Below, one piece after another: positions 1 through 9,206 of a stretch of 64,000 bases of DNA. Source of the DNA: Pseudactinotalea sp. HY158 (lineage in GTDB: Bacteria; Actinomycetota; Actinomycetes; Actinomycetales; Beutenbergiaceae); contig NZ_CP045920.1 in NCBI RefSeq assembly GCF_009660225.1, positions 1,178,001-1,242,000 of the forward strand, in the 5' to 3' direction. How positions within the stretch are numbered: the first letter of the stretch is position 1; every line of letters starts with the position of its first letter. A program made the position numbers and the translations under genes. The notes under the pieces are model-generated. The model searched no databases. It was given only the letters and a program-made list of their open reading frames with translations, and was not told the origin of the DNA.

Positions 1-1261
1 GCGTGAGGGCGCGCTCGGCCCGGTCGTGGGTGGGCGCCCCGCCCCGGGCGGGCGGGCTCGCCTGGGCCGCCCGCTTCGCCCGGATCCCGGCCGCGAGCCC
101 GGTGAGGATGAACACGAGCGTGCTCGCGAGCGCCACGAGGGTCACGGCCGAGAGCACGACCCGCACGAGGCTCGGCACGGGCAGCAGGCACGCGGCGAGG
201 CCGAGGTTGACCACGACCACCCGCCACGTGCCCCACCGCTCCATGCCCTTCATCGTCGCCCGCAGCACCGACGGGCCGCCGCCGAGCACGACGGGCAGCA
301 GGTAGCTGAGCGCCCCGAAGAGCACCTGGAGGGCGAAACCCACGAGGAAGATCACGGTGAGATTGCCGTAGGAGCCGGCGAGCGCCGTCCATCCGCGGCC
401 GAGCAGGGCCACGCCCATGGTCACGAGGCCGATCGGCAGCCAGAGCAGGCCCGCGCCGACCGAGAGCGTGGGGAACGCGTACGGGGGCCGGTTGCGGGCG
501 GCGACCAGGATCGGCCAGTAGACGACGAGCGCGCCGGCCAGGTAGCACGCGATCCCGGCCGCGGCGAGCGGCTCGAGACCCACGAGCGGGCCGGCGATCA
601 CGGCGGCGAGCCCGACGAGCAGCACCGGCAGCGCGCGGCGGGAGGTCCGCTCCGAGCCCTCGGCCATGCGGGTGCGCAGCATCGTGGGCCACAGCGTGAC
701 GAGCGTGCCGAGGATGCTCAGCCCGATCCAGCCGAGCAGGTTCGTCATCGTGTGCGCCACGAGGAGCCGGCCGTGCCACGGGTCCCCCAGCCCCCGGGCG
801 AGCAACACCCCGAACGTGGCCCCGACCGGCAGCATCGCCGCGGCCGCGACGTAGTAGCGCACCGTGATGCGGAACCGCCCGGGCAGGGCGACCCGCAGGC
901 GCCGCACGAGCATGACCCCGTGCCAGGCCACGGCGACGCTGATGGCCGCGGCCCCGGCGATCGTCAGCGGCCACAGCGTCAGCGGCACCCCGGCGAACAC
1001 GGCGACGGCTCCGACGTGGAACAGCCCCAGGCGCAGCGACTGTCTCCGGCGCGGCTCGATCGACTTGGTCTTGAGCAGCGCGTCGGCGAAGTGCACGCTC
1101 CAGACCATGACCGAATGGGTGAGCGCGCCCAGGGCCACGAGGTGCACCATGAGCCACCGGGAGTCGGCGAAGAACGGGTGGACGAGGCTGACGAGCACCG
1201 CCACGAACAGCCAGATGACGACGGGCCGGTCACGCATGAACCACGTGCCACGAGTACTCAC
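1..1261 (-). CDS. Membrane domain of a multicopper oxidase / NnrS-like protein (partial, runs off the left edge)
   Basis: A continuous minus-strand reading frame of about 420 codons starts at GTG 1261 and has no stop before the window edge. It is almost entirely hydrophobic helices, with histidine-bearing segments such as LTHSVMVWSVHFADALL near residue 50 and a VAHTMTNLLGWIG segment near residue 165. These resemble the NnrS-like membrane domain found at the N terminus of actinobacterial membrane-anchored multicopper oxidases or copper nitrite reductases. The last visible residues are hydrophilic, as expected just before a soluble cupredoxin part, which would lie outside the window. The GTG overlaps the TGA of the preceding gene by 4 nt, so the two are translationally coupled. 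The family call is from recognition; the oxidase domain itself is not seen. Confidence 0.65.
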   Translation of the reverse strand, partial: MSTRGTWFMRDRPVVIWLFVAVLVSLVHPFFADSRWLMVHLVALGALTHSVMVWSVHFADALLKTKSIEPRRRQSLRLGLFHVGAVAVFAGVPLTLWPLTIAGAAAISVAVAWHGVMLVRRLRVALPGRFRITVRYYVAAAAMLPVGATFGVLLARGLGDPWHGRLLVAHTMTNLLGWIGLSILGTLVTLWPTMLRTRMAEGSERTSRRALPVLLVGLAAVIAGPLVGLEPLAAAGIACYLAGALVVYWPILVAARNRPPYAFPTLSVGAGLLWLPIGLVTMGVALLGRGWTALAGSYGNLTVIFLVGFALQVLFGALSYLLPVVLGGGPSVLRATMKGMERWGTWRVVVVNLGLAACLLPVPSLVRVVLSAVTLVALASTLVFILTGLAAGIRAKRAAQASPPARGGAPTHDRAERALT

Positions 1262-2430
1262 GAATCACTCCGGGGGATGGACGACGTCGGGTCGGGTGGG
1301 GCGGGCCGGCTCACCTGTGCTCGGGTCGCCCGGGCTCGGGGTGCCGGTTCGGGGCGGGCGCGCGGGCCGAGCAGGCTCGAGGTGGCGGCCACGCCCACGA
1401 ACAGCAGCAGCGCGATGACGTTGACGACCGAGCCGGCGCGCCAGGCCGCGGTGATCCCGGCGAGGTCACCGGCGGCGACCCGCACGACCAGCCCCGCGTG
1501 CAGGAGCGCGAGCGGGGCCCACATGACCGCCCGGTAGGGCAGCGGCCGGCGGAGCACGGCGGGCAGGATGATCGGGGCGTGCGCCATGACCATCGAGATC
1601 GCGAAGCCGAGCATGACCGAGTGCACCACGAGGTCGTAGAGCGCGCCGGAGCGCTGATCGCCGGCGACGAGCCAGGCCGCAGCGGCCACGAGCAGCCACG
1701 CGTAGCCGGCCAGGAGCGCGGCGGCGCTGAAGCGGGGCAGCCCCGAGGACCGCACGAGGGTCCGGGCGAGATCGTGGCGCACGAGCCAGATCACGAAGAG
1801 CCCGAGCACGAGCCCGGTGGCGCGCGCGCCCCACGCGGGCCAGGGGAGCGTGGCGGTGATCGTCAGGGTCAGGGCGGTGGCCGCGAGCACGAGGGTGCGC
1901 CCGCCCGTGGCGGGCATCGCCAGCCGCGCGAGCTCCACGCGCTCGGCCCCGATCGTGAGCACGAGGAAGCCCACGAGCCAGGGCATGATCCACGGCAGCG
2001 GCAGCCAGATCCACAGCGTGAGCGGGATGAGCAGGTGCACGGCGCCGAGGAGCTGCACGAGCACGACGTCGTCGTGATTGCGTCGCCACAGCGCCAGGTA
2101 GATCGCGATGAATCCGATCACCCCCTCGACGAGGAAGAGCTGCCCGAGCAGCGCCGGGAGTGGGGTGAGCAGCAGGAGTGCCCCGACGCCGAGGAGCGCC
2201 GGGGCGCAGAACGCCCAGGCCTGCCGCAGCGCCACGGCCCGCTCGAGGCAGATGAGCGTGCCGAGGAAGCCGCCGACCATGAGGATGCCGTGCAGGTCGG
2301 CCCACGCCGGCGCCTGCACCGGGGCCGGGACGCCGAGCAGCAGGAGCGCCGCGTTCAGACCCGCGAGCATGGCGAGCCCGGCGGGGACGAGGAAGGCCAG
2401 GCGGAGCATGGGGGTACCTGGGCGAGACAC
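1258..2430 (-). CDS. NnrS-like polytopic membrane protein
   Basis: 390 residues with about ten hydrophobic segments and a Pro/Arg-rich hydrophilic tail of about 40 residues. The segment VMLGFAISMVMAHAPIILPAVL and the early LHGILMVGGFLGTLICLER recall NnrS-type heme/copper membrane proteins and the small membrane partners found next to actinobacterial copper nitrite reductases. Its stop overlaps the start of the downstream multicopper-oxidase-like gene by 4 nt, so the two are co-translated and probably act together in copper or nitrogen-oxide metabolism. A TAAAGT element lies 6 nt before the GTG start, consistent with a leaderless mRNA. The exact biochemical role is not known. Confidence 0.6.
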   Translation of the reverse strand: MSRPGTPMLRLAFLVPAGLAMLAGLNAALLLLGVPAPVQAPAWADLHGILMVGGFLGTLICLERAVALRQAWAFCAPALLGVGALLLLTPLPALLGQLFLVEGVIGFIAIYLALWRRNHDDVVLVQLLGAVHLLIPLTLWIWLPLPWIMPWLVGFLVLTIGAERVELARLAMPATGGRTLVLAATALTLTITATLPWPAWGARATGLVLGLFVIWLVRHDLARTLVRSSGLPRFSAAALLAGYAWLLVAAAAWLVAGDQRSGALYDLVVHSVMLGFAISMVMAHAPIILPAVLRRPLPYRAVMWAPLALLHAGLVVRVAAGDLAGITAAWRAGSVVNVIALLLFVGVAATSSLLGPRARPEPAPRARATRAQVSRPAPPDPTSSIPRSDS

Positions 2431-2436
2431 GCCCCC

Positions 2437-2442
2437 ACTTTA
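2437..2442 (-). promoter_or_regulatory. -10 element for a leaderless transcript
   Basis: Reads TAAAGT on the minus strand and ends 6 nt before the GTG start of the NnrS-like gene. That spacing places transcription start on or beside the start codon. Confidence 0.45.
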
Positions 2443-2480
2443 CGGGAGGGTCGAGTTTCGTAATTGGGACCTTCGGCGGA

Positions 2481-3530
2481 TCACGGGGTGAGCGGAACGC
2501 TACGTCGCTGCGGGCGCGGTCCCGCCAGCGCAGCTACGAGCCGTTCGAGCGGGCCCTGCCCGAGCCAGGCCGTCCAGGCGGTCGCGGCCACGAGGGTCAC
2601 GACGACGAGCCACAGCAGCGGCGCCTGGGACTGCGGGAACCACACGGCGTCGGAACCGAGCACGGCGATATAGACGATGTGGGCGCTGTAGACCGAGAGG
2701 GAGAGCCGGCCCGTGGCGGCGATCGGGCCGAGCAGCACCCGCCCGGGGGCCGCCCGCGCCGCGAGCAGCGCCAGCGCGATCACCGCCACGCCGGCGCCGG
2801 CGTTGCCGAGCAGCTCCGGCGCCGAGTCGGTGTGCGGGGCGGGACTGAGGAGCGCCGCGGCGAAGCCGCCTTGATCGGGCGCGAACACCCGCATCGCGAG
2901 CAGGCCGCCCCCGTAGCCCGCGACCGCCGCGGCCGCCCCCGCGGCGAGCAGCCGCAGCTGCACGGCCAGGCGCGTCAGGTCGAGGCGCACGACGGCCAGC
3001 CCGACGAGCAGGTAGGCGATCCAGGCGAGCGCCGGGTAGTAGCCGGTGGCGAGTTCGAAGAGCACGGGCGGCCCGTAGGCGGAGGCCGGCTCGCCGTTGA
3101 CCCACAGCCGCAGCCCGGCCACGACCGGGGGAGCGAGCACCATGACGGCCCCCGCACAGCCCAGGAGCACCCCCGGCCGGTACCGCAGGAATCCGATCAT
3201 GAGCGCGAACATCACCGCGTAGGAGCCGAGGATCACCACGACCGGGGTGCCGAGCAGCATGAGCACCGCCCCGGCGCCGTACAGTGCCGCGGACCGCCGG
3301 AGGATCCGCCCCCGCTCGGCGCGCAGGGCGACCACCTCGACGTCCCCGCCCCGGTAGGCCCGGGCGGTCATGAACCCCAGGCCCGTGCCCGCGAGCATCG
3401 CGAACAGCGCCGAGGGGCGCCCGTCCGCGAGCCACCCGCCGGGCATGGGCATGGCCAGATGCGCGACGAACATCCCGAGGATCGCGAGGCCGCGTGCCAC
3501 GTCGATGCCGACCACACGGATGTTCCTCAC
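2481..3530 (-). CDS. DUF418/DUF1624-type membrane protein (YeiB-like, acyltransferase-like)
   Basis: 349 residues, about ten membrane helices. The N terminus VVGIDVARGLAILGMFVAHLAMP is the hallmark of the DUF1624/DUF418 family (YeiB-like, related to heparan-alpha-glucosaminide acetyltransferase), and the C-terminal RLSLSVYSAHIVYIAVLG segment fits the DUF418 end. The function in bacteria is mostly unknown; a role in transferring acyl groups across the membrane is inferred from the superfamily. It starts at GTG 3530 and is divergent from the methyltransferase gene, sharing an upstream region of about 80 bp. Confidence 0.75.
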   Translation of the reverse strand: MRNIRVVGIDVARGLAILGMFVAHLAMPMPGGWLADGRPSALFAMLAGTGLGFMTARAYRGGDVEVVALRAERGRILRRSAALYGAGAVLMLLGTPVVVILGSYAVMFALMIGFLRYRPGVLLGCAGAVMVLAPPVVAGLRLWVNGEPASAYGPPVLFELATGYYPALAWIAYLLVGLAVVRLDLTRLAVQLRLLAAGAAAAVAGYGGGLLAMRVFAPDQGGFAAALLSPAPHTDSAPELLGNAGAGVAVIALALLAARAAPGRVLLGPIAATGRLSLSVYSAHIVYIAVLGSDAVWFPQSQAPLLWLVVVTLVAATAWTAWLGQGPLERLVAALAGPRPQRRSVPLTP

Positions 3531-3600
3531 GGGCTCGGACCCCCTGGATCCAGATCGGGAAACCGCGGGCGGTTTCTTAGATAAACCTGCGCAACGGTAC

Positions 3601-3606
3601 TACCGT
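3601..3606 (+). promoter_or_regulatory. -10 element for a leaderless transcript
   Basis: TACCGT ending 6 nt before ATG 3613 of the methyltransferase. The spacing suggests transcription starts at or next to the initiation codon. Confidence 0.4.
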
Positions 3607-3612
3607 GAGCAG

Positions 3613-4410
3613 ATGAGCGAGCAATATCTGCACGGATATCACGCCAGCGTGCTGGCCTCGCACGCATGGCGCACCGCCGAGAACTCCGCAGCCTACCTGC
3701 TGGAGTATCTGGAGCCGGGTATGGACGTGCTCGACGTCGGCTGCGGGGTGGGCACGATCACGACCGACCTGGCCACCCACGTGCCGGGCGGGCGGGTGCT
3801 CGGGATCGATCGGGCCGCCGAGGTGCTCGACCGCGCCGCCGACCTCGCGGTGGCCCGCGGCGTGGAGAACGTGCAGTTCGAGCAGGCCGACGTGTACTCG
3901 CTGCCGTACGCGGACGGCTCCTTCGACGTGGTCCACGCCCACCAGGTGCTCCAGCACCTCAAGGATCCCGTCGCCGCGATCACCGAGATGCGCCGGGTGC
4001 TGCGCCGGGGCGCGCTCCTGGCCGTGCGCGATGCGGACTACGGCGCGATGACCTGGTATCCCGAGGCGGGGCTCACCGGCTGGCGCGACCTGTACCAGCA
4101 GGTCTCGGCCGCCCACGGCGCCCAGGCGCAGGCGGGCCGGCGGCTGCTCGCCTGGGTGCGCGCGGCCGGCTTCGGCCAGGTCGAGGCCGGGGCCTCCACC
4201 TGGTGCTTCTCCGATCCGGAGGAGCGGGCCTACTGGGCCCGCACGTGGTCCGAGCGGATGCAGCACTCCGGGGTGGCCGAGAAGGCGATCCGCACCGGCC
4301 TGGTCGACCAGGCCGAACTCGACCGGATCTCCGCGGCCTGGCAGGACTGGGCGGCCGACGACGACGGCTGGTTCGTGGTCGTGCACGGGGAGGTCCTGGC
4401 CCGCGCCTGA
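3613..4410 (+). CDS. Class I SAM-dependent methyltransferase
   Basis: 265 residues. Motif I VLDVGCGVGTITTDLA (near residue 40) binds S-adenosylmethionine, GIDRAAEVLDRA supplies the acidic motif II, and FDVVHAHQVLQHLKDP is the UbiE/Coq5-like post-motif. This places it in the Methyltransf_11/25 group; the substrate cannot be read from the sequence. The open frame extends 5' to 3370, but ATG 3613 is preferred because the region before it is divergent promoter sequence and a TACCGT element sits 6 nt upstream. Confidence 0.8.
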   Translation: MSEQYLHGYHASVLASHAWRTAENSAAYLLEYLEPGMDVLDVGCGVGTITTDLATHVPGGRVLGIDRAAEVLDRAADLAVARGVENVQFEQADVYSLPYADGSFDVVHAHQVLQHLKDPVAAITEMRRVLRRGALLAVRDADYGAMTWYPEAGLTGWRDLYQQVSAAHGAQAQAGRRLLAWVRAAGFGQVEAGASTWCFSDPEERAYWARTWSERMQHSGVAEKAIRTGLVDQAELDRISAAWQDWAADDDGWFVVVHGEVLARA

Positions 4411-4414
4411 GCGC

Positions 4415-4420
4415 TACCGT
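4415..4420 (+). promoter_or_regulatory. -10 element for a leaderless transcript
   Basis: TACCGT followed by 6 nt and then ATG 4427 of the FAH-family hydrolase gene; same layout as before coaD, recG and others in this window. Confidence 0.4.
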
Positions 4421-4426
4421 AGGGGC

Positions 4427-5206
4427 ATGCGCATCGCCCGTTTCGCCCATGGTTCCGACCCCGCCTACGGCCTCCTCGACGAGGCCGCCGGAGAACTCGT
4501 CGTGCTGCGGGGCGACCCGCTCCACACCGCGCCCGAGCCGACGGGCGCGCGGGTGCGTGTGGACGACGTCCGCCTCCTCGCGCCGGTCATCCCGCGTTCG
4601 AAGGTGGTCGGCGTGGGGCGCAACTACGCCGCGCATGCGGCCGAACTCGGCAACGAGGTGCCGGCCGAGCCGGTGCTCTTCCTCAAGCCGAACACCGCGG
4701 TCGCCGGCCCCGACGATCCGATCGTGCTGCCCGCCTACGCGGACCGGGTCGACTACGAGGCCGAGCTGGCCGTCGTCATCTCGCGGGTCTGCAAGAACCT
4801 CACGCCCGAGCAGGCCCCCGCGGCGATCCTCGGATACACCGCCGCCTGCGACTACACGGCGCGCGAGGCGCAGCGCGCCGATGCGACGTGGACCCGCGGC
4901 AAGGCGTGGGACACCTCCTGCCCGCTCGGCCCGTACCTGGTCCTGGACGACGGCTCCTTCGACCCGGGGCGGGTGGGCGTGCGCTCCTACGTCGACGGTC
5001 AGCTGCGCCAGGACGGCACCACCGCCGACATGGTGCGCTCGGTGACGGAACTGGTGGCCTACGCCTCGAGCGTGTTCACGCTCCTGCCGGGCGACGTCGT
5101 CCTCACGGGCACGCCGGCGGGCGTGGGGCCGGCCGAGGCGGGCCGGCGGGTCGACATCGAGATCGACGGCATCGGCCGCTTCGGGAACCCGATCGTGCGC
5201 CGGTAG
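4427..5206 (+). CDS. Fumarylacetoacetate hydrolase (FAH) family protein
   Basis: 259 residues. The start MRIARFAHGSDPAYG, the VGRNYAAHAAELGNEVP segment, the metal-binding YEAELAVVI and the DYTAREAQR...GKAWDTSCPLGP segment are typical of FAH-family acylpyruvases and 2-oxo-hept-3-ene-dioate-type hydrolases, which use a divalent metal to cleave or hydrate carbon-carbon bonds. A gene of this family commonly precedes gltX in actinobacteria, as here apart from the inserted MFS, DoxX and TetR genes. The exact substrate is unknown. Confidence 0.85.
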   Translation: MRIARFAHGSDPAYGLLDEAAGELVVLRGDPLHTAPEPTGARVRVDDVRLLAPVIPRSKVVGVGRNYAAHAAELGNEVPAEPVLFLKPNTAVAGPDDPIVLPAYADRVDYEAELAVVISRVCKNLTPEQAPAAILGYTAACDYTAREAQRADATWTRGKAWDTSCPLGPYLVLDDGSFDPGRVGVRSYVDGQLRQDGTTADMVRSVTELVAYASSVFTLLPGDVVLTGTPAGVGPAEAGRRVDIEIDGIGRFGNPIVRR

Positions 5207-5212
5207 CCTCCC

Positions 5213-6484
5213 TCAGGCTCCCCGCAGCCGCCCCGGGCGGGTCGACCGGATCGCGATCGTGACCCCGGCGGCGACGAGCGTCAGGGCCACGGCGTTGATG
5301 AGGGTGAATCCGCCCAGTTCGAGCAGCGGCCCGGCGGCCGCGGCGAACACGGCCGCGCCCACGTTCATCGCCGCGTCCGCCGTGCCCTGGATCGGCACCC
5401 GGTGCTCCTCGGGGATCGAGGCGGTGAGCAGGCTCGAGCCCGCGATGAAGCAGGCCGACCAGCCGAGCCCGAGCAGCACGAGCGCGGCCGTGATCCGCGG
5501 GGTCGAGGAGCCGGCGACGTCGTCCACGAGCCCGAGGGTCGCGGCGAGGACGAGGATCGCGAACCCGGCCCAGATGACCCGCGTCGCGCCGTAGCGGTCG
5601 CTCAGCCAGCCGTACACCGGCGAGAGCGCGTACATGCCGAGGATGTGCAGCGAGATGACCAGGCCGATGATCGTGATCGAGTCGCCGTGGTGATCCATGT
5701 GCACCGGGGTCATGACCATGACCGAGACCATGACCGTGTGGCCGAGCACGACGGCCGCGAAGCCGAGCAGCGCCCGCGGGGCGGCGACCACCTCCCGCAG
5801 GCCCTCGGCCACGCCGATGGTCCGCGTGCCGGTCGGTGTCGACGCGGGTGCGTGCCCCGGTGAGCGCAGCCGGAGCGTCGTGAGCGAGGCGAGGAGGAAG
5901 ACGACCGCGGAGACCACGAACGGCCCGCCGAGCTCGCCCACCCCGAGCGCCCGGCCGAGCCGCCCGGCCGGGCCGGCCAGGTTCGGGCCCGCGACCGATC
6001 CGAGGGTCGTCGCCCAGACGACGATCGAGAGGGCGACGGCCCGCCGGTGCACGGGCGCGTCGTCCGTGGCCGCGTAGCGCGCCTGGAACCCGGCGGCGGT
6101 CGAGGAGCCGAACGCGAGCATCCCGACGAAGAAGACCGGCGCCGACCCGGTGCCGGCCCCGACGAGCACGAGGATCGACCCGGCCAGCGCGATGCCGAAT
6201 CCGGTCGTCAGCGCCCGGCGGCGGGAGGTGCGCTGGGCCAGCCGGGCCAGCGGGATGGCGAGCGTGGCCGCGCCGAGGATCGAGGCCGTCTGGGCGAATC
6301 CGGCGTACGCCGCGCTCCCGGTCAGGTGCTCGGCGAGCAGCCCGCCGACGGCGAAGCCGACCGCGATCCCGACCCCGGAGAGCAGCTGGGCGACCGAGAG
6401 CGTCGCCTGATTCCGGCCGAACGTGGGACGCGGGCGGGGCGCGGGCGAGTCGGCGCTCGCGTCGATCAGGTGGCCATCGGTCAT
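5213..6484 (-). CDS. MFS transporter
   Basis: 423 residues with 12 predicted membrane helices. After a short hydrophilic N terminus the first helix starts at LSVAQLLSGVGIAVGFAVGG. The loop between helices 2 and 3 reads LARLAQRTSRRRALT, a variant of the MFS motif A, and GWLSDRYGATRVI in the second half is the repeated motif A. It probably exports a drug or metabolite; the substrate is unknown. It converges with the FAH-family gene, leaving 6 bp between the two stops. Confidence 0.8.
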   Translation of the reverse strand: MTDGHLIDASADSPAPRPRPTFGRNQATLSVAQLLSGVGIAVGFAVGGLLAEHLTGSAAYAGFAQTASILGAATLAIPLARLAQRTSRRRALTTGFGIALAGSILVLVGAGTGSAPVFFVGMLAFGSSTAAGFQARYAATDDAPVHRRAVALSIVVWATTLGSVAGPNLAGPAGRLGRALGVGELGGPFVVSAVVFLLASLTTLRLRSPGHAPASTPTGTRTIGVAEGLREVVAAPRALLGFAAVVLGHTVMVSVMVMTPVHMDHHGDSITIIGLVISLHILGMYALSPVYGWLSDRYGATRVIWAGFAILVLAATLGLVDDVAGSSTPRITAALVLLGLGWSACFIAGSSLLTASIPEEHRVPIQGTADAAMNVGAAVFAAAAGPLLELGGFTLINAVALTLVAAGVTIAIRSTRPGRLRGA

Positions 6485-6559
6485 GAGTGGCGCTCCGGTC
6501 CGCGCATCCGGGTCCCTTTCGGCGAAGTCGTTCGGTGATCCGCCCCCATGGTAGGCGGG

Positions 6560-7021
6560 CTACACGGCCGTGACCGTCACGGCCACGGCGGCCGCCAGGT
6601 ACAGCAGTTGCACGAGGGCCCGGCGACCCAGGGGCGTGGTCGGCGCGCTCGGGTGGCGGCGCCGGCCCGCGGCGTAGACGTTGGCGGGGAACATCGCGAG
6701 CATGAGCATGCCGAGGCAGACGGCGGCGACCGGTCGGATCCACGCGGCCGACGCCGGGGGGACGAGCAGCCCGACGGCCCCCGCCAGCTCCAGGACTCCG
6801 GTGACCGTGACCGCCAGCGCCGGGAAGGGGACGGCCGGCGGAACGATCGCGATCAGTCCGGCCCGGCGCGGCTGGAACAGGTGGGCGCTCGCGGTCAGCA
6901 GGAACAGCGCCGCCAGCCCCGCGGCGAGCGCCTGCGGCCAGGTGTCGAGGTAGTCGACACCCAGCCGGCCGAGGAGCCGGCCGACGAGGGTGACGCCCAC
7001 GAGAGCGAGAAGTGGAGCCAT
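6560..7021 (-). CDS. DoxX-like membrane protein
   Basis: 153 residues, four hydrophobic segments. The pattern GLAALFLLTASAHLFQPRRAGL followed by VTVTGVLELAGAVGLLVPP is characteristic of the DoxX/DoxX-like superfamily, small membrane proteins often tied to redox stress or quinone chemistry. It starts at ATG 7021 with GGAAGG upstream. It is divergent from a TetR gene with two matching operator-like repeats between them, so that regulator probably represses it. Confidence 0.75.
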   Translation of the reverse strand: MAPLLALVGVTLVGRLLGRLGVDYLDTWPQALAAGLAALFLLTASAHLFQPRRAGLIAIVPPAVPFPALAVTVTGVLELAGAVGLLVPPASAAWIRPVAAVCLGMLMLAMFPANVYAAGRRRHPSAPTTPLGRRALVQLLYLAAAVAVTVTAV

Positions 7022-7047
7022 GGCGGGCCTTCCGGGAGATCGAGGTA

Positions 7048-7104
7048 TCTTGTCGGTGGCTAGATTACGGCGCGGGCCTCGGGCCTGTCTAGGCGGTGAC
7101 TAGA
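7048..7104. promoter_or_regulatory. Paired TetR operators in the doxX-tetR intergenic region
   Basis: Two 17-bp sites of the same form: TCTTGTCGGTGGCTAGA (7048-7064) and TCTAGGCGGTGACTAGA (7088-7104). Each has arms TCT[TA]G and CTAGA around a 7-bp centre reading NCGGTGR, and the starts are exactly 40 bp apart, about four helical turns. The shared non-palindromic core also makes them direct repeats. Their place between the divergent genes fits autorepression plus control of the DoxX gene. Confidence 0.6.
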
Positions 7105-7123
7105 TTGGTTTAGGGTGGCGCGT

Positions 7124-7711
7124 ATGGAACGGCCCTACCACCACGGAGATCTGCGTGCGCGCGTCCTGGCCATCGCCGCCGAGGTCGTGGCCGAGTCGGG
7201 GGTCGACGCGCTGTCGTTGCGCGAGCTCGCGCGCCGCGCCGGCGTCTCCCACGCCGCACCGGCCCATCATTTCGGCAACCGGCGCGGGCTGGTCACGGCG
7301 TTGGCGACCGAGGGCTTCCACCTCCTCGCCGCCACCCTGGAACCCTCGGTCGCCGCGGGCGAGTTCGATCGCACCGCGGTGGCATATGTCCGCTTCGCGC
7401 TCTCCCATCCCGGCCACTACGGCGTCATGTTCCGCTCCGACCTGCTCGCGACGACGGACGACGCGCTGGCGGACGCCCGCCGCCGGACGACCGCTCTCCT
7501 GGACTCGGGGCTCGCATCCGTGCCGGGCGACCGACTGCTCGTGGGCCCCACCCAGGCGCGCCAGTGCGCCTGGGCCCTCGTGCACGGGCTGGCCACGCTC
7601 TGGCTCGGCGGCGCGTTGCCGGGCACCGATCCGGAACGCCTGACGCTCGCCGCCGCCCATCAGCTGTTCGGTGATGCGACGGCCGGAACCGAGGCCGGCC
7701 GCGCCCAGTAG
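7124..7711 (+). CDS. TetR/AcrR family transcriptional regulator
   Basis: 195 residues. The N-terminal helix-turn-helix reads [32 protein letters not shown], the TetR signature with the His-His-Phe end common in actinobacterial members. The rest is the helical ligand-binding and dimerisation domain, ending with a TetR_C-type segment around [19 protein letters not shown] 7124 is chosen over GTG 7115 because GGTGG lies at a sensible distance before it. It probably controls the divergent DoxX gene and itself through the two 17-bp repeats upstream. Confidence 0.8.
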   Translation: MERPYHHGDLRARVLAIAAEVVAESGVDALSLRELARRAGVSHAAPAHHFGNRRGLVTALATEGFHLLAATLEPSVAAGEFDRTAVAYVRFALSHPGHYGVMFRSDLLATTDDALADARRRTTALLDSGLASVPGDRLLVGPTQARQCAWALVHGLATLWLGGALPGTDPERLTLAAAHQLFGDATAGTEAGRAQ

Positions 7712-7724
7712 TCTGGTGGGCATC

Positions 7725-9206
7725 ATGAGCACAATTCGCCTGCGTTTCTGCCCCTCGCCCACCGGTACTCCCCACGTCGGCCTCATCCGCACGGCCCTGT
7801 TCAATTGGGCCTATGCCCGCCACACCGGCGGCACCCTGGTCTTTCGGATCGAGGACACCGACGCCGCCCGCGACTCCGAGGAGTCCTATCGGCAGCTGCT
7901 CGACGCGCTGGACTGGCTCGGCCTCGACTGGGACGAGGGCGTCGAGGTCGGCGGCCCGCACGGGCCGTACCGGCAGAGCGAGCGGATGGAGATCTACGCC
8001 GACGTCGCCGCCCGGCTCCTCGCCGCCGGGCACGCCTACGAGTCGTTCTCGACGCCCGAGGAGATCGAGGCCCGTCACCGGGCCGCGGGCCGCGATCCGA
8101 AGCTCGGCTACGACGGCCACGACCGCGACCTGAGCGAGGAGCAGAAGGTCGCCTACCGGGCCGAGGGCCGCGCCCCCGTGCTGCGGCTGCGGATGCCGGC
8201 CGAGGACCTGTCCTTCACCGACCTCGTGCGCGGGCAGGTGACCTTCAAGGCCGGCTCGGTACCCGACTTCGTCATCGTGCGGGGCAACGGTCAGCCGCTG
8301 TACACGCTCGTCAACCCGGTCGACGACGCGCTCATGCAGATCACCCACGTGCTCCGCGGGGAGGACATCCTCTCCTCCACGCCGCGCCAGATCGCGCTCT
8401 ACCGGGCCCTGCTCGACATCGGCGTGGCCACCGTCATGCCGGAGTTCGGCCACCTGCCCTACGTCATGGGGGAGGGGAACAGGAAGCTGTCCAAGCGCGA
8501 TCCCGAGTCGAACCTCTTCCTGCACCGCGACCGCGGCTTCATCCCCGAGGGCCTGCTCAACTACCTCGCCCTGCTCGGCTGGTCGATCTCCCCGGACAAC
8601 GACATCTTCTCCCGCGAGGAGATGGTCGCCGCGTTCGACGTGGCCAGCGTCAACCCGAATCCGGCGCGCTTCGACGTGAAGAAGGCCGAGGCGATCAACG
8701 CGACCCACCTGCGGATGCTCGCCCCGGAGGACTTCCGCGGCCGGCTCGTGCCGTACCTGCACGCTGCGGGCGCCGTCTCGGCGCCGGAGTACGCGGGCCT
8801 GGGCGAGCGGGAGCGGGAGATCCTGCGCGAAGCGGCCCCCCTCGTGCAGGAGCGCATGACCCTCCTCGGGGAGGCGCCGGGCATGCTCGGCTTCCTGTTC
8901 ACGGCCGACGCGGACCTGATCGTCGAGGACGACGCCCGCGGCAAGCTGCGGCCCGAGGCCGCCGAGGTGCTCGACCGATCGATCGAGGTGCTGGCCGGGC
9001 TCGCGGACTTCGGCGCCGAATCGCAGCAGGAGGCGCTCAAGGTGGTGCTCGTCGACGAGCTCGGCATCAAGCCTCGGTTCGCGTTCGCGCCGCTGCGCAC
9101 GGCGGTGACGGGCCGGCGGGTCTCGCCGCCGCTGTTCGAGTCGATGGAGATCCTCGGGCGGGACTCGAGCCTCGCGCGGCTGCGCGCGCTGCGGGCGAGC
9201 CTGTGA
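7725..9206 (+). CDS. gltX: Glutamyl-tRNA synthetase
   Basis: 493 residues, usual bacterial size. It charges tRNA-Glu with glutamate in the cytoplasm. The class I HIGH-type motif is [19 protein letters not shown] at the N terminus, and the second signature is KLSKRDPE (KMSKS variant, near residue 257). The zinc-less insert and the C-terminal anticodon-binding helices follow. In actinobacteria this enzyme usually also mischarges tRNA-Gln, later amidated by GatCAB; that is family knowledge, not shown here. The stop overlaps the next gene by 4 nt, and both glutamine and glutamate tRNA genes lie about 0.9 kb downstream. Confidence 0.95.
   Translation: MSTIRLRFCPSPTGTPHVGLIRTALFNWAYARHTGGTLVFRIEDTDAARDSEESYRQLLDALDWLGLDWDEGVEVGGPHGPYRQSERMEIYADVAARLLAAGHAYESFSTPEEIEARHRAAGRDPKLGYDGHDRDLSEEQKVAYRAEGRAPVLRLRMPAEDLSFTDLVRGQVTFKAGSVPDFVIVRGNGQPLYTLVNPVDDALMQITHVLRGEDILSSTPRQIALYRALLDIGVATVMPEFGHLPYVMGEGNRKLSKRDPESNLFLHRDRGFIPEGLLNYLALLGWSISPDNDIFSREEMVAAFDVASVNPNPARFDVKKAEAINATHLRMLAPEDFRGRLVPYLHAAGAVSAPEYAGLGEREREILREAAPLVQERMTLLGEAPGMLGFLFTADADLIVEDDARGKLRPEAAEVLDRSIEVLAGLADFGAESQQEALKVVLVDELGIKPRFAFAPLRTAVTGRRVSPPLFESMEILGRDSSLARLRALRASL

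Noticed and set aside
26-1537. Long plus-strand ORF of about 500 codons
   Set aside because: The translation is charged, Arg/Glu/His-rich and repetitive, typical of antisense reading of a membrane gene in GC-rich DNA. The minus strand gives a clean NnrS-like protein.
2461-2480. Half of a DosR-like box (TTGGGACCTT) upstream of the NnrS-like gene
   Set aside because: Only one half-site matches; the second arm is absent, so it cannot be called a DosR site.
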